NCBI RefSeq assembly: GCF_009729555.1
Contig: NZ_WODC01000002.1
Coordinates: 124,001 to 188,000, forward strand
DNA: 64,000 bases
Source: Pseudodesulfovibrio alkaliphilus
Lineage (GTDB): Bacteria; Desulfobacterota; Desulfovibrionia; Desulfovibrionales; Desulfovibrionaceae
Direction: 5' to 3'
Both the position numbers and the translations under genes were made by a program. The notes beneath the pieces are model-generated. The model saw only the letters and a list, made by a program, of their open reading frames with translations, had not been told where the DNA came from and searched no databases. Positions 44,531 to 53,305 of this stretch are shown here, piece after piece; position 1 is the first letter of the stretch, and every line of letters begins with the position of its first letter.

Positions 44531-44578
44531 AAATGAAAAAGCCGGGATTTGCCCAAGGCGTTCAGCATAGGTGTGGAC
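44531..44578 (+). repeat. Inverted repeat, left copy
   Basis: The inner 20 bases (44559-44578) match the reverse complement of 45121-45140 with one mismatch. The outer part also matches: a GGG(5)CCC hairpin next to a run of A/T, with the loop inverted between copies. Confidence 0.7.
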
Positions 44579-44587
44579 CTAGAAAAT

Positions 44588-44613
44588 AATGCCCCCGATT
44601 ATCGGGGGCATTT
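44588..44613. terminator. Hairpin with 11-bp stem
   Basis: AATGCCCCCGA (44588-44598) pairs with TCGGGGGCATT (44602-44612), with loop TTA, followed by T. It is a likely terminator of the upstream glycosyltransferase unit. Confidence 0.75.
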
Positions 44614-44735
44614 GGCTTGAGCGCATTTGTGAATCATGCGATACGGGGCGCTTTGATTTTCTCCGACCTGTAGACACAGCCAACGAAATATGCTTTGCTC
44701 TCTATATCTGAGAACATCAAACATTCGGTGTAAAT

Positions 44736-44981
44736 ATGTTGGGAACGCTGTTGTTGATTGGAATGCTTGTCTGTGGCTTCCTTAATGTCACTCCTTGGAT
44801 ATTGATTCCTGGTGCTGTCGTCGCCGGATTCCTTGGTATGCACTACCCCCCCGGAAAAGCTGCGGCGGCAAGAGAACGTGGTCTTTATTGGAAAGGCGTC
44901 TTCGGATCTATGCCATTACAAGCTGTTTTTCTGGCTATTCTTTTTGGAGTAGGTTGGGGAATAAGCGCTCTGATTGGATGA
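44736..44981 (+). CDS. Small hydrophobic membrane protein in repeat-bounded cassette
   Basis: This 81-residue protein has two hydrophobic helices (about 3-33) and a third at the C-terminus (about 60-80). A short positively charged loop (KAAAARERGLYWK) lies between them. It has no recognised domain. The ribosome-binding site is weak. Base composition is lower in GC than the flanking glycan genes, suggesting separate origin. It lies between terminators and inverted repeats (44531-44578, 45121-45165). Confidence 0.6.
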   Translation: MLGTLLLIGMLVCGFLNVTPWILIPGAVVAGFLGMHYPPGKAAAARERGLYWKGVFGSMPLQAVFLAILFGVGWGISALIG

Positions 44982-45067
44982 CTTTTTGCAGGCGCTGTCT
45001 CGCATTCCGTCAACAGGGGCTGGAATAAGCGACCTCTGTGCTGGGCAAGATTTCTTGCTGGACACAA

Positions 45068-45102
45068 AAATCCCCCTAGCTGTTGGTACAGTAGGGGGAT
45101 TT
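45068..45102. terminator. Terminator after the small membrane protein
   Basis: AAATCCCCCTA (45068-45078) pairs with TAGGGGGATTT (45092-45102). An inner CTGT/ACAG stem has loop TGGT and one bulged G. Confidence 0.8.
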
Positions 45103-45120
45103 CGATTTTGAAAAGCAAAA

Positions 45121-45165
45121 GTCCACACCTTTGCTGAACGGCTCGGGATTTGCCCGGTTTTTTGT
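45121..45165 (-). repeat. Inverted repeat, right copy
   Basis: This is the mirror copy of 44531-44578. It starts GTCCACACCT, includes the CGGGATTTGCCCG hairpin and a run of T, and ends at the stop codon of the convergent epimerase gene. Confidence 0.7.
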
Positions 45166-46116
45166 TTATGCGGTTTTGAGAACCCGTTGGAAATACTCCA
45201 CCGTCTTGACCAGCCCCTCGCGCAGGGGGGTGCGGGGTTCCCATCCCAGAGCCCGTTTGGCCAGGGAAATGTCCGGCTTGCGTTGCATCGGGTCGTCCGA
45301 GGGCAGGGGCTTGAAGACGATGCGCGAGACCGAGCCGGTCAGGTCGATGACTTCCTGAGCCAGCTCAAGAATGGAAAACTCCAAGGGATTGCCGAGGTTC
45401 ACCGGGCCGGTGAATTCGTCTGGCGTATGTTCCATGAGGCGAAAAATGCCCTCCACCAGGTCGTCCACGTAGCAGAAGCTGCGGGTCTGCTCTCCCTTGC
45501 CGTAGACCGTGATGTCTTCGCCGCGGAGCGCCTGCACCACGAAGTTTGAGACCACCCGGCCGTCTTCCATGGCCATGCGCGGGCCGTAGGTGTTGAAGAT
45601 GCGGCCCACCTTGATGCGCAGACCATGCTGGCGGTGGTAGTCGAAAAACAGGGTTTCGGCGCACCGCTTGCCTTCGTCGTAGCAGGCGCGGATGCCGATG
45701 GGGTTGACGTTGCCCCAGTAGTCCTCGGTCTGGGGATGCACGGCCGGATCGCCGTAGACCTCGCTGGTGGACGCCTGGAATATCTTGGCCTTGATGCGCT
45801 TGGCCAGCCCCAGCATGTTGATGGCCCCGTGCACCGAGGTCTTGGTGGTCTGCACCGGGTCGAACTGGTAGTGGATGGGCGAGGCCGGGCAGGCGAGGTT
45901 GTATATCTCGTCGGCCTCGACATAGAGGGGGAAGGTTACATCGTGCCGGATTATCTCGAAGTGGGGATTGTCCATCAGGTGCAGGATGCTGTCCTTGCGT
46001 CCGGTATAGAAATTGTCCACGCAGAGCACCTCGTGCCCCTCTTCCAGCAGCCGTTCGCAGAGGTGTGATCCGAGGAAGCCCGAGCCGCCTGTGACGAGAA
46101 CACGTTTTTTCTTCAT
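45166..46116 (-). CDS. UDP-glucuronate decarboxylase-like NAD-dependent epimerase (UXS type)
   Basis: This 316-residue SDR enzyme has the NAD-binding [20 protein letters not shown] and the UXS-type [19 protein letters not shown] and ASPIHYQ. The substrate-side STSEVYGDP and catalytic Tyr region ([14 protein letters not shown]) follow. UXS enzymes make UDP-xylose from UDP-glucuronate for surface glycans. A longer start at 46125 is possible. It probably supplies a sugar donor to the nearby glycosyltransferases. Confidence 0.9.
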   Translation of the reverse strand: MKKKRVLVTGGSGFLGSHLCERLLEEGHEVLCVDNFYTGRKDSILHLMDNPHFEIIRHDVTFPLYVEADEIYNLACPASPIHYQFDPVQTTKTSVHGAINMLGLAKRIKAKIFQASTSEVYGDPAVHPQTEDYWGNVNPIGIRACYDEGKRCAETLFFDYHRQHGLRIKVGRIFNTYGPRMAMEDGRVVSNFVVQALRGEDITVYGKGEQTRSFCYVDDLVEGIFRLMEHTPDEFTGPVNLGNPLEFSILELAQEVIDLTGSVSRIVFKPLPSDDPMQRKPDISLAKRALGWEPRTPLREGLVKTVEYFQRVLKTA

Positions 46117-46314
46117 AGCGCACATCTTTCAAAATAGTCCACATTTGTCAATATAACAGGCGAAAAGTGGCCGATATAGGCGAATATCGGCTGTATTTGG
46201 CGAATTTTCATTTTTTTGTCGGCGGTGTTGAAAAGAAAACTGTGTAAAAGGTTGACGCGCCCATGGCGGCGTGACATTCAAATACATAAAGCTCTATGAT
46301 TTGGAAGGATGTAA

Positions 46315-47049
46315 ATGATTGTAAACATTGTTGAATGCGTTGACGGTGCGCGGCGTGCCCGGGGGGTGGCCGTGGTCATTGACGTGTTCCGGGCCTTTTC
46401 AGTGGCCTGTCATGCTGTGGAGAACGGGGCCGGGGAATACTATGCCACGGCCGATGTGGACATGGCCAGGCGGCTGGCCGCCGAGAGCGGCGGTATCCTC
46501 ATGGGTGAGCGGGACTGCATCATGGTCAAGGGATTTGACTACGGAAACTCGCCCACCGAGATTGAGGCGGTGGACTTCGCCGGAAGAACGCTGGTGCATA
46601 CCACCAGCGCGGGCACTCAGGGGCTGCTGGCCTGCTCCGGGGCTGACGAGGTGATCACCGGGGCCTTTGTCAATGCGAGGGCGGTGGAGGAGTACCTTCG
46701 CGCAAGAAATCCCGAGCTTGTGACTCTGGTGGCCATGGGGACGGGCGGCACCATGCGCGCCCAGGAGGACATGATGTGCGCCATTTATCTTAAAAATGCC
46801 CTGGAGGGGTATCCCAACAGTTTTGAGACGATCAAGACGTTCCTTGCCCAGGTGGACAGTGCGCAAAAATTCTTCGATCCCGAAAAAAAATATGCGCCGG
46901 AACGGGATTTTGAGCTGTGCATGGCCCTTGACCGTTTCGATTTTGTACTCAAGGCGGCTCCCGTCCGGGATGGGGTGGTCAGGTTGGATCGGGTGCCGAC
47001 GGGATTCTCGGCGGCAGGAGCCGCCTTGGGGCCGGTTTCGCAGGGATGA
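46315..47049 (+). CDS. ComB-like 2-phosphosulfolactate phosphatase
   Basis: This 244-residue ComB family protein has VVIDVFRAFSVACHA near the N-terminus and TTSAGTQGLLAC in the middle. ComB removes phosphate from 2-phosphosulfolactate in coenzyme M and sulfolactate routes. Its use in this bacterium is uncertain because no comA or comC is seen. The stop overlaps the next gene by 4 bp (ATGA), an unexpected coupling to a diguanylate cyclase. Confidence 0.82.
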   Translation: MIVNIVECVDGARRARGVAVVIDVFRAFSVACHAVENGAGEYYATADVDMARRLAAESGGILMGERDCIMVKGFDYGNSPTEIEAVDFAGRTLVHTTSAGTQGLLACSGADEVITGAFVNARAVEEYLRARNPELVTLVAMGTGGTMRAQEDMMCAIYLKNALEGYPNSFETIKTFLAQVDSAQKFFDPEKKYAPERDFELCMALDRFDFVLKAAPVRDGVVRLDRVPTGFSAAGAALGPVSQG

Positions 47050-48383
47050 ACATCATGCTGCAGAAGGTGCTCATCGTAGACGATTCGCCGACCAACCTGG
47101 CCCTGCTCGACCACGTCCTGCGGCGAACCGGCTGTGTGGTCGTCCAGGCCTCGACCGGCATCGAGGCCGTGGCTTTGGTGGCCGACGACGACTTCGCCTT
47201 GATCCTGCTCGACATTCAGATGCCGGGTATGAACGGCTACGAGGCGGCCATGCGCATCAAGGAACTGCCGCGGGGGCGCCATGTTCCCATCATCTTCATC
47301 ACCGCCATCTACCAGGACGAGGACAACGTCCGCCTTGGTTACGAGACAGGGGCCGTGGACTACCTGTTCCGGCCGGTCAATGTGCAGACACTGACCAGCA
47401 AGGTGCAGGTGTTTTTGGAAATGAACCGCCAAAAGATCCGGTTGGAACGGGAGATCGAAACCCGGCTCAAGGCCGAGGCTGCGTTGCGCCAGGCCGAGGC
47501 CAAGTACCGCGCCATTTTCGAGCGGGCGGTGGAGGGGATATTCCAGTGCACGCCGGACGGGGAGTTTTGCGAGGCCAATCCGGCCATGGCCAGGATTTTC
47601 GGCTACGAGAATCCGGCCGGGATGGTCGGTGTTGCCGGGCTTCGCCAGCAGCTCATGGTCGAACCGGGTGATTTGTCGCGTTACATGGGACTGCTGCGGC
47701 GCGATGGTTATGTCGCCAATTTCGAGTTTCGCGGCCGCCGTCAGAGCGGAGAATCCTTCTGGTGCTCAGAGAGCGCCCGTCTGGTGATGTTCGATGACGG
47801 CAGCGAGATGGTGGAGGGGGTGCTTGAAGACATCACAGGCCGCAAACAGGCCGAGCTTGAACTCAAGCACCTGGCGTCCATCGACAGCCTGACCGGGGTT
47901 TTCAACCGGCACTTGTTTTTTGACCGTCTTGAACATGCGCTGGTGACGGCCAAGCGGACCGAGTCGCTGGTGGCTGTCCTGTTTGTCGATCTCGATGACT
48001 TCAAACGTGTCAACGACACCTACGGGCATCAGGCGGGTGACGAACTGCTGCGTTTGGTGGCAGGGAGGCTCAGGAACCGCATCCGCGAATCCGACACTCT
48101 GGCTCGCCTCGGCGGCGACGAGTTCGGGGTGCTTCTGGAGTGCATTGAGGATCAGGAGGGGGCGCTGACCGTGGCTCGCAGTCTGCTCGAAATGATGGAC
48201 ACCCCTTATATAGTTACGGGCGAGCCCATCCGTGTGGGGGCCACGGTGGGCATCAGCTTCTTCCCGGACGACGGCAAGGACGGCGTCTCCCTCATCAGCC
48301 GGGCCGATTCGGCCATGTATGGGGCCAAACGGCGCAGCGGACCCAAGTACGGCACCTTCCGGGAATGCGGGGTGCCCAGATAG
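47046..48383 (+). CDS. Response regulator with PAS and GGDEF domains (diguanylate cyclase)
   Basis: This 445-residue protein has a receiver domain (about 1-125; phospho-Asp in LILLDIQMPGMNGYE), a coiled linker, a PAS domain (about 150-270) and a GGDEF domain (about 280-440). The active site is LGGDEF, preceded by the inhibitory RESD (RxxD) five residues upstream, so product feedback is likely. It should make c-di-GMP on phosphorylation. The cognate kinase is not in the window. Confidence 0.95.
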   Translation: MNIMLQKVLIVDDSPTNLALLDHVLRRTGCVVVQASTGIEAVALVADDDFALILLDIQMPGMNGYEAAMRIKELPRGRHVPIIFITAIYQDEDNVRLGYETGAVDYLFRPVNVQTLTSKVQVFLEMNRQKIRLEREIETRLKAEAALRQAEAKYRAIFERAVEGIFQCTPDGEFCEANPAMARIFGYENPAGMVGVAGLRQQLMVEPGDLSRYMGLLRRDGYVANFEFRGRRQSGESFWCSESARLVMFDDGSEMVEGVLEDITGRKQAELELKHLASIDSLTGVFNRHLFFDRLEHALVTAKRTESLVAVLFVDLDDFKRVNDTYGHQAGDELLRLVAGRLRNRIRESDTLARLGGDEFGVLLECIEDQEGALTVARSLLEMMDTPYIVTGEPIRVGATVGISFFPDDGKDGVSLISRADSAMYGAKRRSGPKYGTFRECGVPR

Positions 48384-48397
48384 TCGGGCGAGCCATT

Positions 48398-48446
48398 TAT
48401 GACAGGGAAACGTGTTGACCCCTGCCCGTCATGTGCTATGACAGGG
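48398..48446 (+). promoter_or_regulatory. Promoter and repeated operator-like motif before binding-protein gene
   Basis: TTGACC (48415-48420), 16 bp, then TATGAC (48437-48442). The direct repeat TATGACAGGG occurs at 48398-48407 and 48437-48446, and a related inverted ATGACGGG lies at 48425-48432. The start codon at 48448 is only 6 bp after the -10, so the transcript may be leaderless. Confidence 0.55.
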
Positions 48447-48447
48447 C

Positions 48448-49260
48448 ATGATGGACTTGGTGTTGCCGAATTTTTTTCGTCAGGCTTTGGCGCGAGTTGT
48501 CGTCGCGTTCTGCCTTGCACTGTCCCTGCCTTCTGTGGCCGTCGCTCAAGCTCCATTGCGCATTGATTATCCTGATTTCTGGCCTTTTTTCACCCGCGAC
48601 GAGGCGGGGGAGATGACCGGATTCTTTCACGACGTGGTCACCGAGGCTCTGGCGCGTCTGGGGATGCGGGCCACCTGGCACTCCTTCCCCTGGGGGCGCT
48701 GCCAGGAGAATGTCCGCTCCGGCGAGGCAGACGCCATGATCACCGTACCCACCGCGGAGCGTCTGGAATATTCACGGACCCACGACGCCCCCTTTCATCT
48801 CAAGGAGTTGGTGGTCTTCACCCGAGCCGATCACCCAAGCCGGTTCGAGGTGGAGGCCCTTGCATCCATCGACGACATTCTCGCGGCCGGTTTCTCGGTT
48901 GTCACCTATGTTGGCAATGGGTGGAACGAGGTCAACATCCGCAGCCGTGGCATCAGGACATACGAGGTGCCTTACCTGAAGAACGTCTGGCTCATGCTGG
49001 CCCAGGGCCGGGCCGATATCGTCATTGAGTGGCCGGGCGGAGCATGGCCGGACATCAAGGCTCAGGGGCTGGCACAGGAGATCGTCCAGACCGGGGTGGT
49101 GCTTGAGTCCATGCCTTTTCATCTGCTCGTGGGTCGGGATTCGCCTCATGTCGATCTCCTGCCCCGGTTCAACGAAACCATTCTTGAAATGCGTCACGAC
49201 GGGACCATTGACAGCATTCTGGATACCTACCTCGACCAGCTCCGCCTGGACCAGTATTGA
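48448..49260 (+). CDS. Periplasmic solute-binding protein, family 3 (SBP_bac_3)
   Basis: This 270-residue protein has an N-terminal signal (ending near VAVAQAPLR) and the amino-acid-type binding fold: DYPDFWPFFTRDEAGEMTGFFHDVV, then WGRCQENVRSGEADAMITV. No ABC partners are adjacent. Similar orphan proteins act as sensors or auxiliary binding proteins. Two ATGs in tandem begin the frame. The role is unknown. Confidence 0.8.
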   Translation: MMDLVLPNFFRQALARVVVAFCLALSLPSVAVAQAPLRIDYPDFWPFFTRDEAGEMTGFFHDVVTEALARLGMRATWHSFPWGRCQENVRSGEADAMITVPTAERLEYSRTHDAPFHLKELVVFTRADHPSRFEVEALASIDDILAAGFSVVTYVGNGWNEVNIRSRGIRTYEVPYLKNVWLMLAQGRADIVIEWPGGAWPDIKAQGLAQEIVQTGVVLESMPFHLLVGRDSPHVDLLPRFNETILEMRHDGTIDSILDTYLDQLRLDQY

Positions 49261-49665
49261 CGGCAGCGCAGACGCAGCACGCTAGCCATACCTGCCACTT
49301 CCGACCAATCTTTTCCAAATCTTCCGCAAGGCTTTGCGAAATGACCGTTGCCGAGGTTGGCTCTTGCAGGAGTGGGCGTTTCGTGTTACCAATTTTAAAT
49401 TAATGCTACCTGCCGCATATTTTTCAATATCACCAATGTGTGTGCATGTTTCGGAGACAAGATTGTCAGGAATGCAGGATTTTCATGACTATCTTGAGAC
49501 TTTAGTCGCGGCTAATAAAATCAGTATGTTGCGCAATTTGAGCTTTGCTAAAAAATGAGCGGCCTACTTGACGAAACTCTTTTTTCTAGGCATGGGAAAC
49601 CGTATCCTCGGAAGATAAGCATTTGCCCGAGGTTCCATGCACTATTTACCGCCAAAGGACTGAGT
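49261..49665. other. AT-rich leader region upstream of nuoA
   Basis: No convincing gene lies in these 405 bp. A 74-codon frame at 49334-49558 lacks a ribosome-binding site and family features. The region is AT-rich relative to the genes and holds the nuo promoter candidate at 49494-49521. Confidence 0.5.
49494..49521 (+). promoter_or_regulatory. Candidate promoter of the nuo operon
   Basis: TTGAGA (49494-49499), 16 bp, then TAAAAT (49516-49521). It leaves a leader of about 138 nt before nuoA. Confidence 0.45.
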
Positions 49666-50043
49666 ATGGTTTTTGACTGGCTGCATTTTTCCATCGTGTT
49701 GTTCTTGCTTGCGGGGTTGTTGTTCGCTTGCGGGCCGCTGATACTTGCGGGTCTGCTCGCCCCGAGGGCAAAAGGCGGGGACACCGGCATGCCGTACGAG
49801 TGCGGCATGGTCCCCTACGGGAGTTCGTGGTCGAGGTGGGGGGTGTCGTATTATGTGTACGCCCTGATCTTCCTCGCCTTCGACGTGGATGTCCTTTACC
49901 TCTTCCCGGTCGCCACGGCGTATGCGGACGCCGAGGGCTGGGTTTCCTTTGTGAAGGTGTTCATCTTCCTGTTCTTTCTCATACTTTCCATCGTCTACTT
50001 CTGGGCGAAAGGGGTGTTCACATGGCCGCGCAGGATTCGGTAG
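49666..50043 (+). CDS. nuoA: NADH-quinone oxidoreductase subunit A
   Basis: This 125-residue membrane subunit has three helices and the NuoA signature [17 protein letters not shown]. It sits near the quinone channel. The start at 49666 follows AAGGA and gives the family length. Its 3' end overlaps nuoB by 22 bp. Confidence 0.94.
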   Translation: MVFDWLHFSIVLFLLAGLLFACGPLILAGLLAPRAKGGDTGMPYECGMVPYGSSWSRWGVSYYVYALIFLAFDVDVLYLFPVATAYADAEGWVSFVKVFIFLFFLILSIVYFWAKGVFTWPRRIR

Positions 50044-50567
50044 GGCACAAGGAGTTCCTGACGGCGGGCGGTCACCACATGGACCCGCCTATCGTCAACA
50101 TGAAGCTGGCGCAGGATATTCTGGATGTCTGCCGCTCCATGTCGCTGTGGCCCATGACCTTTGGTCTGGCATGCTGCGCCATCGAGATGATGGCTACAGG
50201 CATGGCCCGGTTCGACATGGCCCGATTCGGGGCCGAGGTATTCCGCCCATCGCCGCGTCAGTCGGATGTCATGATCGTGGCCGGAACGGTGACGAAGAAA
50301 ATGGCCCCTGCCGTGGTCAGACTCTACGAGCAGATGCCCGGCCCCAAGTGGGTCATCGCCATGGGCAACTGCGCCATCTCCGGCGGTCCTTTCAAGATCA
50401 AGGACAATTACAACGTCGTCGAGGGCGTGGACACGCTCATTCCCGTGGATGTCTACGTACCGGGCTGTCCGCCCCGGCCGGAAGGGCTGCTTGAGGGCTT
50501 TTTCCAGCTGCAGCGGATGATTACTGGCAAACGCTGGTGGCCGGTGGCCGCCAAGGTGGAGGGCTGA
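50022..50567 (+). CDS. nuoB: NADH-quinone oxidoreductase subunit B
   Basis: This 181-residue subunit holds cluster N2, the last electron carrier before quinone. Ligands are visible as LACCAIEMM (Cys51, Cys52), MGNCAISGG and VPGCPPRPE. The start at 50022 lies inside the nuoA end, preceded by AAAGGGGTG. Confidence 0.95.
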   Translation: MAAQDSVGHKEFLTAGGHHMDPPIVNMKLAQDILDVCRSMSLWPMTFGLACCAIEMMATGMARFDMARFGAEVFRPSPRQSDVMIVAGTVTKKMAPAVVRLYEQMPGPKWVIAMGNCAISGGPFKIKDNYNVVEGVDTLIPVDVYVPGCPPRPEGLLEGFFQLQRMITGKRWWPVAAKVEG

Positions 50568-50569
50568 AC

Positions 50570-51097
50570 ATGCTCCAGGCACTGGAAGGCATACCCACAC
50601 AACTGGTGGCCCGGCAGGACAGGGGCGCGACCGGGCACTTCTGGTCCGTGTTCCTGGCTCCCGGGCAGGTTCTCAAGGCGGCCCGTAAGCTCATGGGGGC
50701 CGAATACTCCCTTGAAGACATCCTTGCCCTGGATTTCGCCGAGGGATTTTTGGTGCTCTATCACTTCAATCGCTGGGACATTGACGAGAGGGTGACGCTT
50801 CGCGTTCTCGTTTCACGAGAGAACCCGGTGGTGCCGTCCATCGCCGGGATTTTTCACGGCGCGGAGTGGCATGAGCGGGAGACCCGCGACTTCCACGGCA
50901 TCATCTTTGAGGGCAATCCCAACTTCGTGCCGCTGCTTATGCCGGCCGAGGACGCGGACGTGCATCCGCTGGTCAAGTCCGACAAGGCAAGGCTCTCCAT
51001 CAAGGAGGTCCTAAGCCTTGGAGAGATCGTTTCCTCCAACGGGGAGATCGAGGCGTTGTTTGCGGAAGCGGAGGCCGGGGAGGCCTCCGACGCGTAG
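50570..51097 (+). CDS. nuoC: NADH-quinone oxidoreductase subunit C
   Basis: This 175-residue peripheral subunit has the 30-kDa signature EWHERETRDFHGIIFEGNP. It is separate from NuoD, not fused. GGAGGGC lies just before ATG 50570. Confidence 0.94.
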   Translation: MLQALEGIPTQLVARQDRGATGHFWSVFLAPGQVLKAARKLMGAEYSLEDILALDFAEGFLVLYHFNRWDIDERVTLRVLVSRENPVVPSIAGIFHGAEWHERETRDFHGIIFEGNPNFVPLLMPAEDADVHPLVKSDKARLSIKEVLSLGEIVSSNGEIEALFAEAEAGEASDA

Positions 51098-51138
51098 GCC
51101 GGGGCAACCGGTCGGTATACAAACCGGACTGAGAGTTT

Positions 51139-52311
51139 ATGTCGGCTTACCAAAACATGGATCAGATGACGGGTGACTTCTACACCCGTAAGTTTGAGGC
51201 CGGAAAGCAGGACGGAACCCTGATCATCAATATGGGTCCGCAGCATCCCTCCACCCATGGTGTGCTTCGGATCGTGATCGAGGTTGACGGCGAATACATC
51301 GTCCGCGCCGAGCCCGTGCTGGGCTACCTGCACCGCATGCACGAAAAAATGGGCGAAGTCCAAACCTGGGGAGGTTTCATCCCCAACATGGGGCGCGTGG
51401 ACTACGGCCACGCCATGGCCTGGAACTGGGCCTATGTGGGCGCCGTGGAAAAACTCATGGGTATCGAAGTGCCCGAGCGTGCGCAGTATCTGCGGGTCAT
51501 CATGACCGAGCTGAACCGCCTCACCTCGCACCTGCTGTGGTGGGGGGCCTACATTCTCGACCTGGGCGCCTTCACGCCCATCATGTACGCCTTTGATGAT
51601 CGCGAAATGCTTCTGGACATCCTGCAGCGCCCCTCGGCCTCCAGGCTGACCTACAGCAACTTCCGCGTCGGTGGTGTGCAGATGGACTTGGACGACAAGT
51701 GCATTGAGCTAATCAAGGCGTTCATTCCCCATTTCCGGGGTCGTCTGCCAATGTATCACGATCTGGTCACGGAAAACCTCATCTTGCGCCGCCGCATCGA
51801 GGACATCGGCATCATCGACCAGGACATGTGCCGTCGTTACGGCTGCACCGGCCCGGTGTTGCGCGGAGCGGGCGTGGCCTACGACGTGCGCCGCAGCGAG
51901 CCGTACTCGGTCTATGATCGGTTCGACTTCGATATCCCGACCCAGGAATCCGCCTGTTCGGCCGGGCGATACCATGTCCGTCTTGCGGAGATGGAGCAGA
52001 GTCTGCGGATCATCGAGCAGGCTCTCGAGCAGCTGTCCGGCGCCGAGGGAGGACACATCGTGGACAAGGCCCCCAAACCGGCCATGAAACCCCCGGCAGG
52101 CGAGGCCTACTTCGCGGTGGAGGGAGCGCGTGGAAAGATCTGTGTCTATGTCGCATCCGACGGCACCAAGACGCCGTATCGCGTCAAGCTGCGGGCTCCG
52201 GGCTTCTCCAACATGAACGCCTTTGCTGAGGCGGCCACGGGCACCATCCTGGCCGATGCCGTGGCCATCCTCGGCAGCCTCGATCTGATTATTCCCGAAC
52301 TCGACAGGTAG
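51139..52311 (+). CDS. nuoD: NADH-quinone oxidoreductase subunit D
   Basis: This 390-residue 49-kDa subunit has the MGPQHPSTHGVLR motif, whose His helps bind quinone, and the C-terminal GSLDLIIPELDR. It forms the quinone site with NuoB. Confidence 0.96.
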   Translation: MSAYQNMDQMTGDFYTRKFEAGKQDGTLIINMGPQHPSTHGVLRIVIEVDGEYIVRAEPVLGYLHRMHEKMGEVQTWGGFIPNMGRVDYGHAMAWNWAYVGAVEKLMGIEVPERAQYLRVIMTELNRLTSHLLWWGAYILDLGAFTPIMYAFDDREMLLDILQRPSASRLTYSNFRVGGVQMDLDDKCIELIKAFIPHFRGRLPMYHDLVTENLILRRRIEDIGIIDQDMCRRYGCTGPVLRGAGVAYDVRRSEPYSVYDRFDFDIPTQESACSAGRYHVRLAEMEQSLRIIEQALEQLSGAEGGHIVDKAPKPAMKPPAGEAYFAVEGARGKICVYVASDGTKTPYRVKLRAPGFSNMNAFAEAATGTILADAVAILGSLDLIIPELDR

Positions 52312-52320
52312 GGTGGAGTA

Positions 52321-53295
52321 ATGAACGAATTCATACAGAACCTGATACCGCTGGTCATTGCCGTGGTCGGCTCCATGGCCTGGCTGGCCGTCAACGCCCT
52401 GGTGCTGGTTTACTGCGAGCGCAAGTTCGCGGGCCATATCCAGCGCAGGCCCGGCCCCTTTGAAGTCGGTCCCCACGGCGTATTGCAGACCCTCATCGAC
52501 GGCCTCAAGCTCATGGGCAAGCAGCTTTTGACCCCGGACAACGCGGACCGCTTCCTTTATTGGCTGGCTCCGATCCTGTCCATGATCCCGGTCCTGCTGC
52601 TCTTCATGCCCATTCCCTACGGCCCGGTGCTTACCGGCATGGAGGTCGATCTCGGCCTGCTGCTGATCCTGGCCTTTTCCAGTTTCAACGGCCTGGCCCT
52701 GATCCTGGCCGGCTGGGGCTCCAACAACAAATGGGGCGTTCTGGGCGCAGCCCGCGCCGTGGCCCAGACCGTGGCCTACGAGATTCCGCTGCTGCTGACC
52801 GTGCTGGCCATCGCCTTCATGACCGGCACTCTGAACCTGACCGAGATCACGGCCCAGCAGGCCGGACACATCGGCAACTGGTTCATCTGGAAGCAGCCGC
52901 TGGCCTTCCTTGTCTTCCTGGTGGCCATGTTCGGCGAGACCAACCGCGCCCCCTTCGACCTGGCCGAGGCCGAGTCGGAACTGACCGCCGGATTCCACAC
53001 CGAGTATTCGTCCATGGGCTTCGGTCTCTTCTTCATGGCCGAGTACGGGTACATGGTCGTCATCTGCTCCATCTGCTCGGTGCTGTTCCTGGGCGGCTTC
53101 CATGGCCCCATTCCGGGCATCGAGGGTTGGTGGTGGATGCTTATCAAGACCTATGCCCTGCTGTTCCTCATGATATGGGCCCGCTGGACCTTCCCTCGCG
53201 TGCGGTTCGACCAGCTTCTGAACATCAACTGGAAATGGCTGCTGCCGCTGGCGACGTTCAATCTGCTGGCCACGGCGCTGATCATGAAGCTGTAG
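52321..53295 (+). CDS. nuoH: NADH-quinone oxidoreductase subunit H
   Basis: This 324-residue, about eight-helix subunit links the quinone site to the proton-pumping arm. The loop GETNRAPFDLAEAESELTAG, rich in conserved Glu and Asp, is intact, as is AYEIPLLL. nuoD and nuoH are adjacent; in the full 14-subunit operon nuoE, F and G lie here. Confidence 0.96.
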   Translation: MNEFIQNLIPLVIAVVGSMAWLAVNALVLVYCERKFAGHIQRRPGPFEVGPHGVLQTLIDGLKLMGKQLLTPDNADRFLYWLAPILSMIPVLLLFMPIPYGPVLTGMEVDLGLLLILAFSSFNGLALILAGWGSNNKWGVLGAARAVAQTVAYEIPLLLTVLAIAFMTGTLNLTEITAQQAGHIGNWFIWKQPLAFLVFLVAMFGETNRAPFDLAEAESELTAGFHTEYSSMGFGLFFMAEYGYMVVICSICSVLFLGGFHGPIPGIEGWWWMLIKTYALLFLMIWARWTFPRVRFDQLLNINWKWLLPLATFNLLATALIMKL

Positions 53296-53305
53296 GGGTG
53301 TCATC

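Noticed and set aside
44531-45165. Reading the inverted repeats as integron attC sites or as IS terminal repeats with a target duplication
   Set aside because: No GTTRRRY-type core pair and no flanking direct repeat were found, and no transposase or integrase is present. It was kept only as an unexplained repeat-bounded cassette.
49334-49558. 74-codon frame in the AT-rich gap before nuoA
   Set aside because: It has no ribosome-binding site or recognisable feature, and it covers the candidate nuo promoter.
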